Notes under the pieces: generated by a model
Told to the model about the DNA's origin: nothing
The model's database searches: none
What the model saw: the letters and a program-made list of their open reading frames with translations, nothing else
Made by a program: the position numbers and the translations under genes
NCBI GenBank assembly: GCA_046328575.1
Contig: JAXLWI010000004.1
Coordinates: 60,486 to 124,485 of the forward strand
Reading direction: 5' to 3'
DNA from: JAGOBP01 sp046328575
GTDB lineage: Bacteria; Chloroflexota; Anaerolineae; Fen-1058
DNA length: 64,000 bases
In this document: in pieces, positions 42,044 to 50,567 of the stretch
Layout: every line of letters starts with the position of its first letter
Numbering within the stretch: position 1 is the first letter of the stretch

Positions 42044-44224
42044 ATGTGGTCGCCAGTTACGCGCTCCTCCAAATCCAGCAAACAACAGACGTGGCGCAAT
42101 GCCCGTGTCTGGTTGTCGGGCCTATTGTTTGTCTTAGGCACCGCCGCGATCTTGATCGTGCCGCTGTTTACGGCCGGACAGGTGACGCTGAACGCCGGTG
42201 ACGTCGCCCCCGAAGATGTTCGCGCGCCGCGCAGCACGCGCTACGCCAGCACCATCCTCACCGACTTGGCCCGCGACGAAGCCGAGAAGAACGTCGCCGT
42301 CATCTACGATCCGCTCGATCCGCGGGTGGCCCGCCAGCAGATCGCTTACGCGCGGCAAGTGATCGACTTCATCCGCGCGGTGCGGCAGGATGCGCAAGCC
42401 ACGGCCGATCAGCAGCGCTCGATGTTGAGCGCGATCGAGAATGTGCCGCTCAGCCCGATCGTGATCGATCAGTTATTGGCCGCCTCCAACGAGCTGTGGC
42501 AGCGTCTGGCGCAGGAAGTCATCGCCGTGATCGATCTGGCGATGCGCAGCGAAATCCGAGACGTCAACGTCAACGAGATCAAGGGCCGTTTGCCCGCGCT
42601 GGTCGCGATCGATCTCAACGAAGATCAGACGCAGTTGGTCAGCCAGATCGCGCAGCCCTTTATCGTGCCCAATCGCGCCCGCAACGACACCGCTACCGAG
42701 CAAGCCCGCCTCGACGCGCGCAACAAAGTGGAGCCGCGTCAGCGCGACATCGAAGCCGGGCAGACCATCGTGCGGCAGGGCGAGATCGTCACGCCGCTGC
42801 AGATCGAAACGCTCAACGAGTTGAATCTGCGCCAATCGCAAGTCGGCTGGGGCGACATCGGCGGCAATGTGCTGATGGCTGTGGTGACGGCGGTGCTGTT
42901 GGGTCTGTACATGTGGCGCTTTGAAAACGAACTGCTCGATCGGCCCCGCCACCTGTTTTTGCTGCTGATTCTGCTGCTGGCGTTCATGCTGGCCGCGAAG
43001 ATCATCGTGCCCAATCGCACCGTGCTGCCGTTCTTCTTTCCAGCCGCGGCGTTGTCGATGCTGCTGGCAGTGCTGCTGGGTCCCGGCCTCGCCGTCACAG
43101 CGACGATCGTGATGGCGGGTTTGATCGGCGTGATGGCGGGCGGCTCGCTGGAGATGACGGTCTACATGGCGGCGGGCGGCCTCGCGGCGATTCTGGTGCT
43201 GGGCCGCATCGAGCGCTTGAACGCGTTCTTCTTCGCGGGTCTGTACGTAGCGCTAGTAAACATCGCGGTGGTGCTGGCGTTTCGCTTGCCGTCGGGCACG
43301 ACGGACCCGATCGGGTTGGTGACGCTGATCGGCGCGGCGGCGTTGAACGGTGGTTTATCGGCGAGTTTGACGTTGGCCGGTTTCTTTCTCGTCGGCAGTT
43401 TGTTCGACATCACCACGACGCTGCAATTGCTCGAACTCGCGCGGCCGACGCATCCCTTGTTGAATCAGCTGCTGCATCAATCGCCGGGCACGTATCATCA
43501 CACGTTGATGGTGGCGAATCTGGCCGAGCAAGCGGCGGAACGCATCGGCGCGAATTCGCTGCTGACGCGGGTCGGCGCGTTCTATCACGACATCGGCAAG
43601 ACGGCGCGACCGTATATGTTTGTTGAGAATCAGATCGAGGGCGCCAACGTTCACGATCAGCTGAATCCGCGCACCAGTGCCGAAATCATCGTGAGCCACG
43701 TGCAAGACGGGGTTGAACTCGCCAAGAAATATCGTTTGCCGTCGCGCGTGCGCGCCTTCATTCCCGAACATCACGGCACGATGCGCGTGAGTTTTCTCTA
43801 TCAAAAAGCATTGGAAGACGCGGCTGATCCGAGCAGCGTAGACGAAAAAGCGTTTCGCTATCCGGGACCAAAACCGCAGACCAAAGAGACGGCGCTGTTG
43901 ATGCTAGCCGATGGCTGTGAAGCGACGGTGCGCGCCACGCATCCTGGTTCGCCGGAAGAGATCAACGAGATCGTGCGCAAGGTCATCGCCGATCGGATCG
44001 CGTGGGGCCAACTCGACGAGTGCCCGTTGACGCTGAGCGATCTCGAAACGGTGCGGCAATCGTTCGTCGCCACGCTGCAGGGCATCTTCCATCCGCGGCT
44101 GCGTTATCCCGGACAGGAAGCTAAGAGCGATACGGGCCGCCTGCGCAACAACGGACAATCGACGGCGAAAAGCAATGGAGAGACGGAGCGACAGCGGGAT
44201 GGCGAGAAAAGCGATCAAGTCTAA
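42044..44224 (+). CDS. pgpH: PgpH-type 7TM-HD cyclic-di-AMP phosphodiesterase
   Basis: 726 residues with the 7TMR-HD architecture. One N-terminal membrane helix (about 24-44), an extracytoplasmic domain (about 45-280, VTLNAGDVAPEDVRAPRSTRYAST through IEAGQTIVRQGEIVTPLQIETL), seven membrane helices (about 285-475) and a cytoplasmic HD domain with SPGTYHHTLMVANLAEQAA, GAFYHDIGK and IPEHHGT metal ligands. A charged tail of about 40 residues ends the protein. The family hydrolyses c-di-AMP to pApA and so affects osmotic and envelope homeostasis. The next genes are ybeY and dgkA, matching the yqfF-yqfG-dgkA order known in Bacillus. Its 3' end overlaps ybeY. Confidence 0.9.
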   Translation: MWSPVTRSSKSSKQQTWRNARVWLSGLLFVLGTAAILIVPLFTAGQVTLNAGDVAPEDVRAPRSTRYASTILTDLARDEAEKNVAVIYDPLDPRVARQQIAYARQVIDFIRAVRQDAQATADQQRSMLSAIENVPLSPIVIDQLLAASNELWQRLAQEVIAVIDLAMRSEIRDVNVNEIKGRLPALVAIDLNEDQTQLVSQIAQPFIVPNRARNDTATEQARLDARNKVEPRQRDIEAGQTIVRQGEIVTPLQIETLNELNLRQSQVGWGDIGGNVLMAVVTAVLLGLYMWRFENELLDRPRHLFLLLILLLAFMLAAKIIVPNRTVLPFFFPAAALSMLLAVLLGPGLAVTATIVMAGLIGVMAGGSLEMTVYMAAGGLAAILVLGRIERLNAFFFAGLYVALVNIAVVLAFRLPSGTTDPIGLVTLIGAAALNGGLSASLTLAGFFLVGSLFDITTTLQLLELARPTHPLLNQLLHQSPGTYHHTLMVANLAEQAAERIGANSLLTRVGAFYHDIGKTARPYMFVENQIEGANVHDQLNPRTSAEIIVSHVQDGVELAKKYRLPSRVRAFIPEHHGTMRVSFLYQKALEDAADPSSVDEKAFRYPGPKPQTKETALLMLADGCEATVRATHPGSPEEINEIVRKVIADRIAWGQLDECPLTLSDLETVRQSFVATLQGIFHPRLRYPGQEAKSDTGRLRNNGQSTAKSNGETERQRDGEKSDQV

Positions 44225-44669
44225 AGCGATCATTCATATTGAAGTTGGCGCGCGTTACGCAGAACACGTTTCGATCCGACAACTGACAAGGACGGCTCGC
44301 GCCGCGCTCGATCAGCAACGCGTGGCCGATCGGGTGGAGTTGACCCTCGTGATCACGGGCAATGCGCAGCTGCGCAAACTCAATCGGCAGTTCCGCCACA
44401 TCGACGCGCCGACCGACGTGTTGTCGTTCAACGCCGACGAAGGCACCGCGTATCTGGGCGATATCGTCATTTCATACCCGAAGGCCAAAGCCCAGGCTAA
44501 AGCAGGCGGGCATCCCGTCGAGGCTGAGTTGCAACTGCTGGTCGTGCATGGCGTGCTGCACTTGCTGGGTCACGATCACTACACCCGCGCTGAGAAGTCG
44601 ACGATGTGGGCAGCGCAATCGGCAATTCTTCAGTCCATCGGCGCGGTGATTACAGAACCGAAAGAGTGA
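44199..44669 (+). CDS. ybeY: Endoribonuclease YbeY
   Basis: 156 residues from the ATG at 44199, which overlaps the end of pgpH by 26 bases; an ATG at 44175 is an alternative. Single-domain zinc metalloprotein with LDFR-like FRHIDAPTDVLSFN, YLGDIVISYP and the zinc motif VVHGVLHLLGHDHYT (three His). YbeY takes part in 16S rRNA 3'-end maturation and ribosome quality control. The overlap indicates translational coupling with pgpH. Confidence 0.93.
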   Translation: MARKAIKSKAIIHIEVGARYAEHVSIRQLTRTARAALDQQRVADRVELTLVITGNAQLRKLNRQFRHIDAPTDVLSFNADEGTAYLGDIVISYPKAKAQAKAGGHPVEAELQLLVVHGVLHLLGHDHYTRAEKSTMWAAQSAILQSIGAVITEPKE

Positions 44670-44750
44670 CTGGATGACGCCGCGCTTCGCGCGAAAGATG
44701 ACAAGCCGATCTGCAGGTAAAAATTAACTGTCATCGTGTCAAAGGCTATC

Positions 44751-45116
44751 ATGCAGCGACTCTTCAAATCCTTCGGCTACGCGTTTCAGGGCATCGGCTT
44801 TGCGTTTCGCACGCAGGCCAACTTGCGCATTCACATCGTTATCTCCGCGCTCGTCATCCTTGCCGGGTTGTGGCTGCAAGTCAGCGTCGTCGAGTGGGCC
44901 ATTCTCATCGTGACGATAATGAGCGTGTTGTCGGCGGAACTGTTCAACACCGCGCTCGAAGCCGCGCTCGATCGGGTCAGCACCGAAGAACATCCGCTGG
45001 CGAAAGTGGCCAAAGACTCGGCGGCAGGCGCAGTCCTCATCGGCGCGATCGGCGCCGTGATCATTGGCTTGTTGATCTTTGGACCCAAGCTGCTGGCATT
45101 GATCGAACCGCGCTGA
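44751..45116 (+). CDS. dgkA: Diacylglycerol/undecaprenol kinase, DgkA family
   Basis: 121 residues from the ATG at 44751 (AAAGG 5 bases upstream); an upstream GTG at 44736 is less likely. Three membrane helices. The family signature ELFNTALEAALDRVSTEEHPLAKVAKDSAAGAVL holds the catalytic Glu and the Asn/Asp/Lys residues. In bacteria lacking a role for diacylglycerol turnover this enzyme usually phosphorylates undecaprenol for cell-wall lipid recycling. It is the third gene of the pgpH-ybeY-dgkA group. Confidence 0.92.
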   Translation: MQRLFKSFGYAFQGIGFAFRTQANLRIHIVISALVILAGLWLQVSVVEWAILIVTIMSVLSAELFNTALEAALDRVSTEEHPLAKVAKDSAAGAVLIGAIGAVIIGLLIFGPKLLALIEPR

Positions 45117-45131
45117 TTCCTCAAGCGTTCG

Positions 45132-45140
45132 TGCTATACT
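45132..45140 (+). promoter_or_regulatory. Extended -10 promoter of the hydrolase-ligase fusion gene
   Basis: TGC-TATACT (45132-45140) is an extended -10 without a good -35, about 60 bp before the GTG start at 45201. Confidence 0.5.
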
Positions 45141-45200
45141 TAGCCTCACGCCAGAACCAACCACATTCGTTATCACCAGACAATTCAGCGGGGGAAAGCC

Positions 45201-47699
45201 GTGCAGATCGATCTCGAACTGTACCGTGAAGACGTAGAGATTAGCCAGCAGCCGCCGCTGCGGCTCAGCGTCATCGACGTGCAGCCGGAAGCGGCCCAGC
45301 ACACCATCGTTTTCATTCACGGCTTTGGTGGACGCGCCACGCAATGGGCTAAACAACTTCGCTTCTTCTCCGACGAGCATCGCGTGATCGCGCTTGATCT
45401 GCGCGGCCACGGCTACAGCAGCAAGCCCGCCTCGCGCTACACCATGGACGAAGTGCAGGCCGACCTCGACGCGCTGTTCGCCAAACTCAACTTGCCCGAA
45501 CGCTTTGCCATCGCGGGACATTCCTTCGGCGGCGCAATCGCTTCGACGTATGCCGCGCGCCATCCCGAACGTGTCGAGAAGTTGATCATGATCGCGGCGG
45601 CCGGGCAATATCAGATCGACGCGGCGACGCGCACGATCTTGAAGATGCCGCTGGCGCTGTTGAACCTCGTCGCGCCGTTGTCGCGCCGCGCCATCTCCGC
45701 GCCGCCGTACGTGATGAAAGATTTCTACAAGCGCAACGTCGCTGTCTTCAACGGCTGGGAGATGTTCCGCACGATCAAAGTGCCGACGCTGGTGATCACC
45801 GGCTATCGCGATCGCGTGCTGCCGCCCGCCGTCTTCGACGAAGTGCCGAAGCACATTCCCAACGCGCAGCACGTCGATGTGCCTGCCAGCGCGCACATGG
45901 TCATCCTCGAACGGGCCGAGGCGGTCAATCGCGCCATTCAACGCTTCATGAGCGAGACGCCGACGACGCGCCGCGGGCCGCAGCCCGAAAGTTCGTCGGC
46001 GAAGTTGATCAAGGAACGGCCATGGCTGAAGCACTATGAGCCGGGCGTCCCCCACACGATCAGCTTACCCGATCGACCCGTGCATCGTTTCCTGCGCAGC
46101 GCGGCCACGCGCTTCCCCAACCACACGGCGATCAAATTCTTTGGCCGCTCGATCTCGTATCGCGAACTCAGCGCTGAAGCCGATCGGTTTGCCAATGCCC
46201 TGCTCGATCTGGGCGTGCAGCGCGGCGACCGCGTGATGATCTTGCTGCCGAACATCCCGCAGACCATCATCGCCTATTACGGTATTTTGCGCGCGGGTGG
46301 CGTGGTGGTCTTCACCAGTCCCACCAACAGCGAGGCCGAAGTGATCCGGCAGGTCGAAGATTCGGGCGCGAAAGTGCTGATCGGCTTGACGCACTTCGGC
46401 GAGATGCTGCGCCGCGTGAAGTTAGCCACGCGTTTAGAGCACGTCATCTTTGCGAACATCAAAGACTATCTGCCGCTGCCCAAGCAGATTGCGTTCACGT
46501 TGACGCGTGAGGCCAAGGAAGGTCATCGGCTGAGCTTCGAACTGGAAACGGGTATGAGCCGCTGGCCTGCCACGCTCAAAGGTCAACCGGCGATCCGCCC
46601 GCGCACCGACATCGGCTGCGATGAATTGGCCGTGATCATTTACACGGGTGGTACAACCGATCAGCCTAAAGGCGTGATGTTGTCGCACGGCAACCTCGTG
46701 GCGAACGCGTTACAGACCCGACACTGGCTCACCGATCTGCGCGAAGGGCATGAAGTATTTCTGTGCGTGCTGCCCTTCTCGCACAGTTACGGCTTGACCA
46801 CCACGCTCAACGTGCCGGTGATGACGGGCGCGACGATGGTGTTGCTGCCGACATTTATCACTGCCGAGGTGCTGAACACCATCAAGCGTGAGAAGCCCAC
46901 GTTGTTCCCCGGCGTGCCGACCATGTACATGGCGATCAACAATTATCCCGGCGTGCGACGCTTCGGCATCCGATCGATCCGCGCCTGCATCAGCGGCGCC
47001 GCACCCCTGCCCGTCGAAGTGCAAGAGGCGTTCGAGAAGTTGACGCGCGGACGATTAGTCGAAGGCTACGGTCTCACCGAAGCAGGACCGGTGACGCATG
47101 CCAATCCGCTGCGCGGTCAACGCAAAATCGGCTCGATCGGGATTCCGTTCCCCTCGACCGAAGCGAAGATCGTCGATCTGGCGACGGGCGAGGACCTCGG
47201 GCCGCATCAAACGGGCGAGCTCGTCGTGCGCGGACCGCAGGTGATGATGGGCTACTGGGGGCTGGATGCCATGACCGATCGGACGCTGGTGGATTCATCG
47301 GATGGGCACGGGCCGTGGTTGTACACGGGCGATGTTGCGACGATGGACGAAGACGGCTATGTCTCGATCATTAATCGCAAGAAAGATATGATCCTGGCCG
47401 GCGACTATCAAGTTTACCCACGTGACATCGAAGAAGTGTTGTTCGAACATCCCAAAGTGAAGGAAGCCGCCGTCATCGGCGTGCCGACCACCGAACCCGG
47501 CCAGAAGGTGAAAGCCTACATCGTCTTGCGCGACGGCGAGAAGGCCACGCCCGATGAACTGCTGACGCTGTGCCGCGCGCGTCTGGCCGAATGGGAAGTG
47601 CCGTGGGAAATCGAGTTCCGCCGCGAACTGCCCAAGAGCTTCGTCGGCAAGGTACTGCGGCGCGTGCTGGTGGAAGAAGAGACGCTGCCCAAGGTCTGA
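45201..47699 (+). CDS. Alpha/beta-hydrolase fused to an acyl-CoA ligase
   Basis: 832 residues, GTG start (GGGGGAAAG 3 bases upstream). Residues about 1-260 are an alpha/beta hydrolase: oxyanion HGFGG, nucleophile elbow GHSFGG with Ser, an Asp in GYRDRVLPP and a His in PASAHMVILERAE. A Pro-rich linker follows. Residues about 290-832 are an AMP-forming acyl-CoA/fatty-acid ligase: YTGGTTDQPKGVMLSH (P-loop), GYGLTEAGPVTH, YTGDVATMDEDGY, RKKDMILAGDYQVYPRDIE and the catalytic Lys in PKSFVGKVLRR. Both halves appear intact. The fusion suggests the hydrolase releases a carboxylic acid that the ligase activates, or that it edits the thioester. No membrane segment; the substrate is unknown. Confidence 0.9.
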   Translation: MQIDLELYREDVEISQQPPLRLSVIDVQPEAAQHTIVFIHGFGGRATQWAKQLRFFSDEHRVIALDLRGHGYSSKPASRYTMDEVQADLDALFAKLNLPERFAIAGHSFGGAIASTYAARHPERVEKLIMIAAAGQYQIDAATRTILKMPLALLNLVAPLSRRAISAPPYVMKDFYKRNVAVFNGWEMFRTIKVPTLVITGYRDRVLPPAVFDEVPKHIPNAQHVDVPASAHMVILERAEAVNRAIQRFMSETPTTRRGPQPESSSAKLIKERPWLKHYEPGVPHTISLPDRPVHRFLRSAATRFPNHTAIKFFGRSISYRELSAEADRFANALLDLGVQRGDRVMILLPNIPQTIIAYYGILRAGGVVVFTSPTNSEAEVIRQVEDSGAKVLIGLTHFGEMLRRVKLATRLEHVIFANIKDYLPLPKQIAFTLTREAKEGHRLSFELETGMSRWPATLKGQPAIRPRTDIGCDELAVIIYTGGTTDQPKGVMLSHGNLVANALQTRHWLTDLREGHEVFLCVLPFSHSYGLTTTLNVPVMTGATMVLLPTFITAEVLNTIKREKPTLFPGVPTMYMAINNYPGVRRFGIRSIRACISGAAPLPVEVQEAFEKLTRGRLVEGYGLTEAGPVTHANPLRGQRKIGSIGIPFPSTEAKIVDLATGEDLGPHQTGELVVRGPQVMMGYWGLDAMTDRTLVDSSDGHGPWLYTGDVATMDEDGYVSIINRKKDMILAGDYQVYPRDIEEVLFEHPKVKEAAVIGVPTTEPGQKVKAYIVLRDGEKATPDELLTLCRARLAEWEVPWEIEFRRELPKSFVGKVLRRVLVEEETLPKV

Positions 47700-47704
47700 G
47701 TCTG

Positions 47705-47733
47705 TTGCACATTACGGCATTCTGAATTATCCT
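47705..47733 (+). promoter_or_regulatory. Promoter of the second greA operon
   Basis: TTGCAC (47705-47710) and TATCCT (47728-47733) are separated by 17 bp. It shares its -35 hexamer with the promoter at 30399. Confidence 0.7.
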
Positions 47734-47765
47734 CTAGGGATAGTGTTTTAGGAGAAACACGACTC

Positions 47766-48236
47766 ATGCAAGAACCCACCCCAACTTATTTGACGCCCGA
47801 GGGCAAACTCAAACTCGAGGCGGAGCTGGAAGACCTGAAGACTAATAAGCGCAAAGAACTGGCCGAGCGGCTGAACTTTGCCATCAAGCAAGGCGACCTG
47901 TCGGAGAACGCCGACTACATCGCCGCCAAGGAAGATCAGGCGTTTCTGGAAGGTCGCATCCGCACCATCGAGAACATGCTGCGCCACGTCGAGATCATCG
48001 AAGAGCAAACCGGCGGCTCGGTGCGGATCGGTTCGCGCATCACCGTCACGGAAGTCGGCTATGACGATCGCGAAACGTTCTCGCTCGTCGGCGCGGCCGA
48101 GGCCAACCCGATGAATGGCAAGATCAGCAACGAAAGTCCACTGGGTAAGGCCCTGCTGGGCAAGCACATCGGCGACGAAGTCGAGATCGACGCGCCTGCC
48201 GGCAAGATGCGGTTTAAGATTGTGTCCATCGATTAG
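47766..48236 (+). CDS. greA: Transcription elongation factor GreA (copy 2)
   Basis: 156 residues, YLTPEGKLKLEAELEDLKTNKRKELAERLNFAIKQGDLSENADYIAAKEDQAFLEGRI, with the acidic tip Asp and Glu in GDLSENADY, then the FKBP-like ETFSLVGAAEANPMNGKISNESPLGKALLG. It is as complete as the copy at 29793-30263 but differs in much of the coiled coil. TTTAGGAGAAA lies 10 bases before the ATG. It is the first gene of a close-packed series of five genes ending at 52111 (gaps of 8 to 18 bp or overlaps). Confidence 0.95.
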   Translation: MQEPTPTYLTPEGKLKLEAELEDLKTNKRKELAERLNFAIKQGDLSENADYIAAKEDQAFLEGRIRTIENMLRHVEIIEEQTGGSVRIGSRITVTEVGYDDRETFSLVGAAEANPMNGKISNESPLGKALLGKHIGDEVEIDAPAGKMRFKIVSID

Positions 48237-48244
48237 GTGGAGGC

Positions 48245-48607
48245 ATGCCCAAAGCAGTTTTTCGGTGTCAGGTGTGCATGAGCGTTGCGGCGACACTGGA
48301 ACTGATCGCCGCGCCCGAGGCGCTGTCCGGTAAATTGGTCCTGGCTGGCTTTTTGTGGGAGAGCAGCACTGAAGAAGTGAAGGGGCAGCTCGTCCGCAGC
48401 CTGCAGCAAGCCTTGACCACTCACGATGCACAGCTGGTGCACACCCTCAACCCGATGTGGGCACCGTTTTACTGTCCGCAATGCCAGCGCGTGTACTGCG
48501 TCAATCACTGGCGCATCACGCCGCATTTTGATTCGGACTTCGCCGGTTGGTACGACAGTTCGCATGGCGTCTGCCCCAAAGGCCATCGGCGATTAGTGGA
48601 TGATTGA
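48245..48607 (+). CDS. Small putative zinc-binding protein
   Basis: 120 residues, family not recognised. Cys/His pairs suggest two metal sites or one composite site: C8-x2-C11 near the N-terminus, C77-x2-C80 with C85 and H88 (FYCPQCQRVYCVNHW), and C110-x3-H114 (GVCPKGHRRL). The middle (about 20-65) is a plain helical region. GGTGGAGG lies just before the ATG, and the gene starts 8 bp after greA, so it is co-expressed. It could be a zinc-ribbon adaptor; no function can be assigned. Confidence 0.75.
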   Translation: MPKAVFRCQVCMSVAATLELIAAPEALSGKLVLAGFLWESSTEEVKGQLVRSLQQALTTHDAQLVHTLNPMWAPFYCPQCQRVYCVNHWRITPHFDSDFAGWYDSSHGVCPKGHRRLVDD

Positions 48608-48620
48608 AAAGGCAACCTCA

Positions 48621-49475
48621 ATGGGCACTTTCTTATTCGGCACGGTTGGCTCACCACTCAGTACGCCCAAGAAACCGGGCGGCACACCGGGCGGGATTCT
48701 GCGCCTCAACGAATTGGGGCTGCAAACGCTGGAACTGGCCTGGGTGCAGAGCGTGCGCGTGACCGATGCGACCTGCGCGACGATCAAAGCCACCGCCGAG
48801 CAAGTGAAGATGCCGCTGAGCATCCACGCCCCGTATTACATCAACCTCAACGCGAAAACGAAGGAACTGCTCAAAGGCGGGCTCGATCGGTTGTTGGCGG
48901 CGGCGCGGGCGGGCTACAAAGCAGGCGCGTCGGACATCATCTTCCATCCCGGTTCCTACATGGCAGACGATCCCGCTAAAGTGTATCCGATTGCGCGCAA
49001 ACGTTTGGCCGAAGTCGTCGATCAATTGAAACACGAAGGCGTCAATGTCACGCTGCGCCCGGAAACGATGGGCAAGAGCGCGATGCTGGGCACGCTGGAA
49101 GAAACGATCGATCTGGCGCGCGACATCGACGGCGTGCTGCCCTGCATCGATTTTGCGCACTTGCACGCGCGGCGGGGCGATGGCAGTTTCAACTCGTACG
49201 CCGAATTCAGCGCAGCGCTCAAACTTGTCGCCAGCGGCCTGGGCCAGCGCGGGCTGTCGTCGCTGCACATTCACCTCTCGGGCATCGACTACGGCCCCAA
49301 AGGCGAAAAGAAACATCTGCCGTTGAAAGAGGCCGATCTGAAATACAAGGATCTGTTCAAGGCTCTCATCGATCTGGGCGCGGGCGGCCGCATTCTGTGC
49401 GAAAGCCCGTTGATGGAAGAGGATGCGTTGTTGATGCAAAAGACCTATCGACGGTTGGCTAAAGCCGCCGGCTAG
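48621..49475 (+). CDS. Endonuclease IV-like TIM-barrel protein
   Basis: 284 residues from the ATG at 48621 (AAAAGG upstream). The fold is that of AP endonuclease 2/xylose-isomerase-like barrels. Metal-site candidates follow the order in endonuclease IV: His in SIHAPYYIN, His in IIFHPGSY, Glu in LRPETMGK, Asp and His in CIDFAHLHARRG, His in LHIHLSGIDYG, His in KKHLPL, Glu in LCESPL. It may therefore be an active abasic-site endonuclease of the Nfo group. It lies in the greA operon, 13 bp past the zinc-binding protein gene; a link between transcription fidelity and DNA repair is plausible but inferred. Confidence 0.8.
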   Translation: MGTFLFGTVGSPLSTPKKPGGTPGGILRLNELGLQTLELAWVQSVRVTDATCATIKATAEQVKMPLSIHAPYYINLNAKTKELLKGGLDRLLAAARAGYKAGASDIIFHPGSYMADDPAKVYPIARKRLAEVVDQLKHEGVNVTLRPETMGKSAMLGTLEETIDLARDIDGVLPCIDFAHLHARRGDGSFNSYAEFSAALKLVASGLGQRGLSSLHIHLSGIDYGPKGEKKHLPLKEADLKYKDLFKALIDLGAGGRILCESPLMEEDALLMQKTYRRLAKAAG

Positions 49476-49493
49476 GTCGCCGTTATTCGAATC

Positions 49494-50567
49494 ATGTCCA
49501 CTATTCCCTCCGCCGCTTCTATCCTCGTCGCGGATGACTCCACCGACATTCGCCGGTTGTTGAGCATTCATTTGCAGCTGCTGGGTCACACCGTGACCGA
49601 AGCCCGCGATGGCCGTCAGGCGCTCGATTTACTCCAACAAAAACCGTTCGATTTGGTGCTGCTCGACATCATGATGCCGCGTGCGACCGGCTTTGTCGTG
49701 CTGGAAACACTTAAGAACGATCCGGCGCTGCGGCACATCCCCGTCATCGTCATTTCGGCCGCGGGCGAACTGCACAACGCTGTGAAGTGCATCGAACTGG
49801 GCGCGGAAGATTTTTTGCCCAAGCCGTTTGAGCCGTCGATTTTGTCGGCGCGGGTCAGCGCCTCGCTGGAACGCAAGCGTCTGCGCGATAACGAACAGGC
49901 CTACCTGCACGCGCTCGAACAGGAACGGGCGACTTCCGAACGGCTGCTTCTCAACGTCCTGCCCAAACCGATTGCGGATCGGCTGCGCAGCGATCGGCAG
50001 TTGATCGTCGATCGGTTCCCGGCGGTCACCGTCTTATTCGCCGACATCGTTGATTTCACCGAACTCTCAATGCGCGTTTCGCCTGTGGAACTGATCGGCT
50101 GGCTCAACGACATCTTTTCCACCTTTGACGAGATGGCGCGCGCGTACGGGCTGGAGAAGATCAAAACGATCGGTGATGCGTACATGGCCGCGTCCGGCCT
50201 GCCCACCTCGCGCACCGATCACGCCGAAGCCGCCGCCCAGATGGCGCTGGACATGCAGGCGATGGTCGCCATGCTGCGCAGTCCGCTAAACGAACCGTTT
50301 CACATTCGCGTGGGCCTGGACAGTGGTCCAGTCGTGGCGGGCGTCATCGGCAGTTCCAAGTTCAGTTACGATCTGTGGGGCGACACGGTCAACACCGCCA
50401 GCCGCATGGAAGCGCAGGGCTTGCCCGATCGCATTCAGGTCACGCAGGCCACTTACGAACTCCTCTGCGAGAGTTTCCGGTTTGAAGAACGCGGCCTGAT
50501 CGCCGTAAAGGGCAAAGGCGAGATGCGCACGTACTGGCTCATCACCCGGAGTCAGACCGCGTCATGA
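49494..50567 (+). CDS. Response regulator with class III adenylate cyclase output
   Basis: 357 residues. Receiver domain at about 8-125 (acid pair D14/D15, phospho-Asp D58 in LVLLDIMMP, K110). A helical linker (about 128-165, ERATSERLLLNVLPKPIADRL, the typical signalling helix) leads to a class III cyclase. Metal ligands are D184 (FADIVDFTELS) and D228 (KTIGDAYM). Adenine-specifying residues are K222 (EKIKTIG) and D293 (SYDLWG). Transition-state residues are N300 and R304. The Lys/Asp pair predicts ATP rather than GTP as substrate. cAMP output would thus be controlled by an unknown kinase. A possible reader is the cyclic-nucleotide-binding protein at 39672-40175. Its stop overlaps the next gene (ATGA). 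Confidence 0.92.
   Translation: MSTIPSAASILVADDSTDIRRLLSIHLQLLGHTVTEARDGRQALDLLQQKPFDLVLLDIMMPRATGFVVLETLKNDPALRHIPVIVISAAGELHNAVKCIELGAEDFLPKPFEPSILSARVSASLERKRLRDNEQAYLHALEQERATSERLLLNVLPKPIADRLRSDRQLIVDRFPAVTVLFADIVDFTELSMRVSPVELIGWLNDIFSTFDEMARAYGLEKIKTIGDAYMAASGLPTSRTDHAEAAAQMALDMQAMVAMLRSPLNEPFHIRVGLDSGPVVAGVIGSSKFSYDLWGDTVNTASRMEAQGLPDRIQVTQATYELLCESFRFEERGLIAVKGKGEMRTYWLITRSQTAS

Noticed and set aside
44739..46055. 438-codon minus-strand ORF
   Set aside because: It lies opposite dgkA and the hydrolase-ligase gene and has no recognisable domain.
45201..47699. OleBC olefin-biosynthesis fusion
   Set aside because: OleB uses an Asp nucleophile; here the elbow is GHSFGG with Ser, and no oleA or oleD lies nearby.
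48651..49589. 312-codon minus-strand ORF
   Set aside because: It is opposite the endonuclease IV-like gene; low-complexity Arg/Gln/Ala composition typical of antisense frames.
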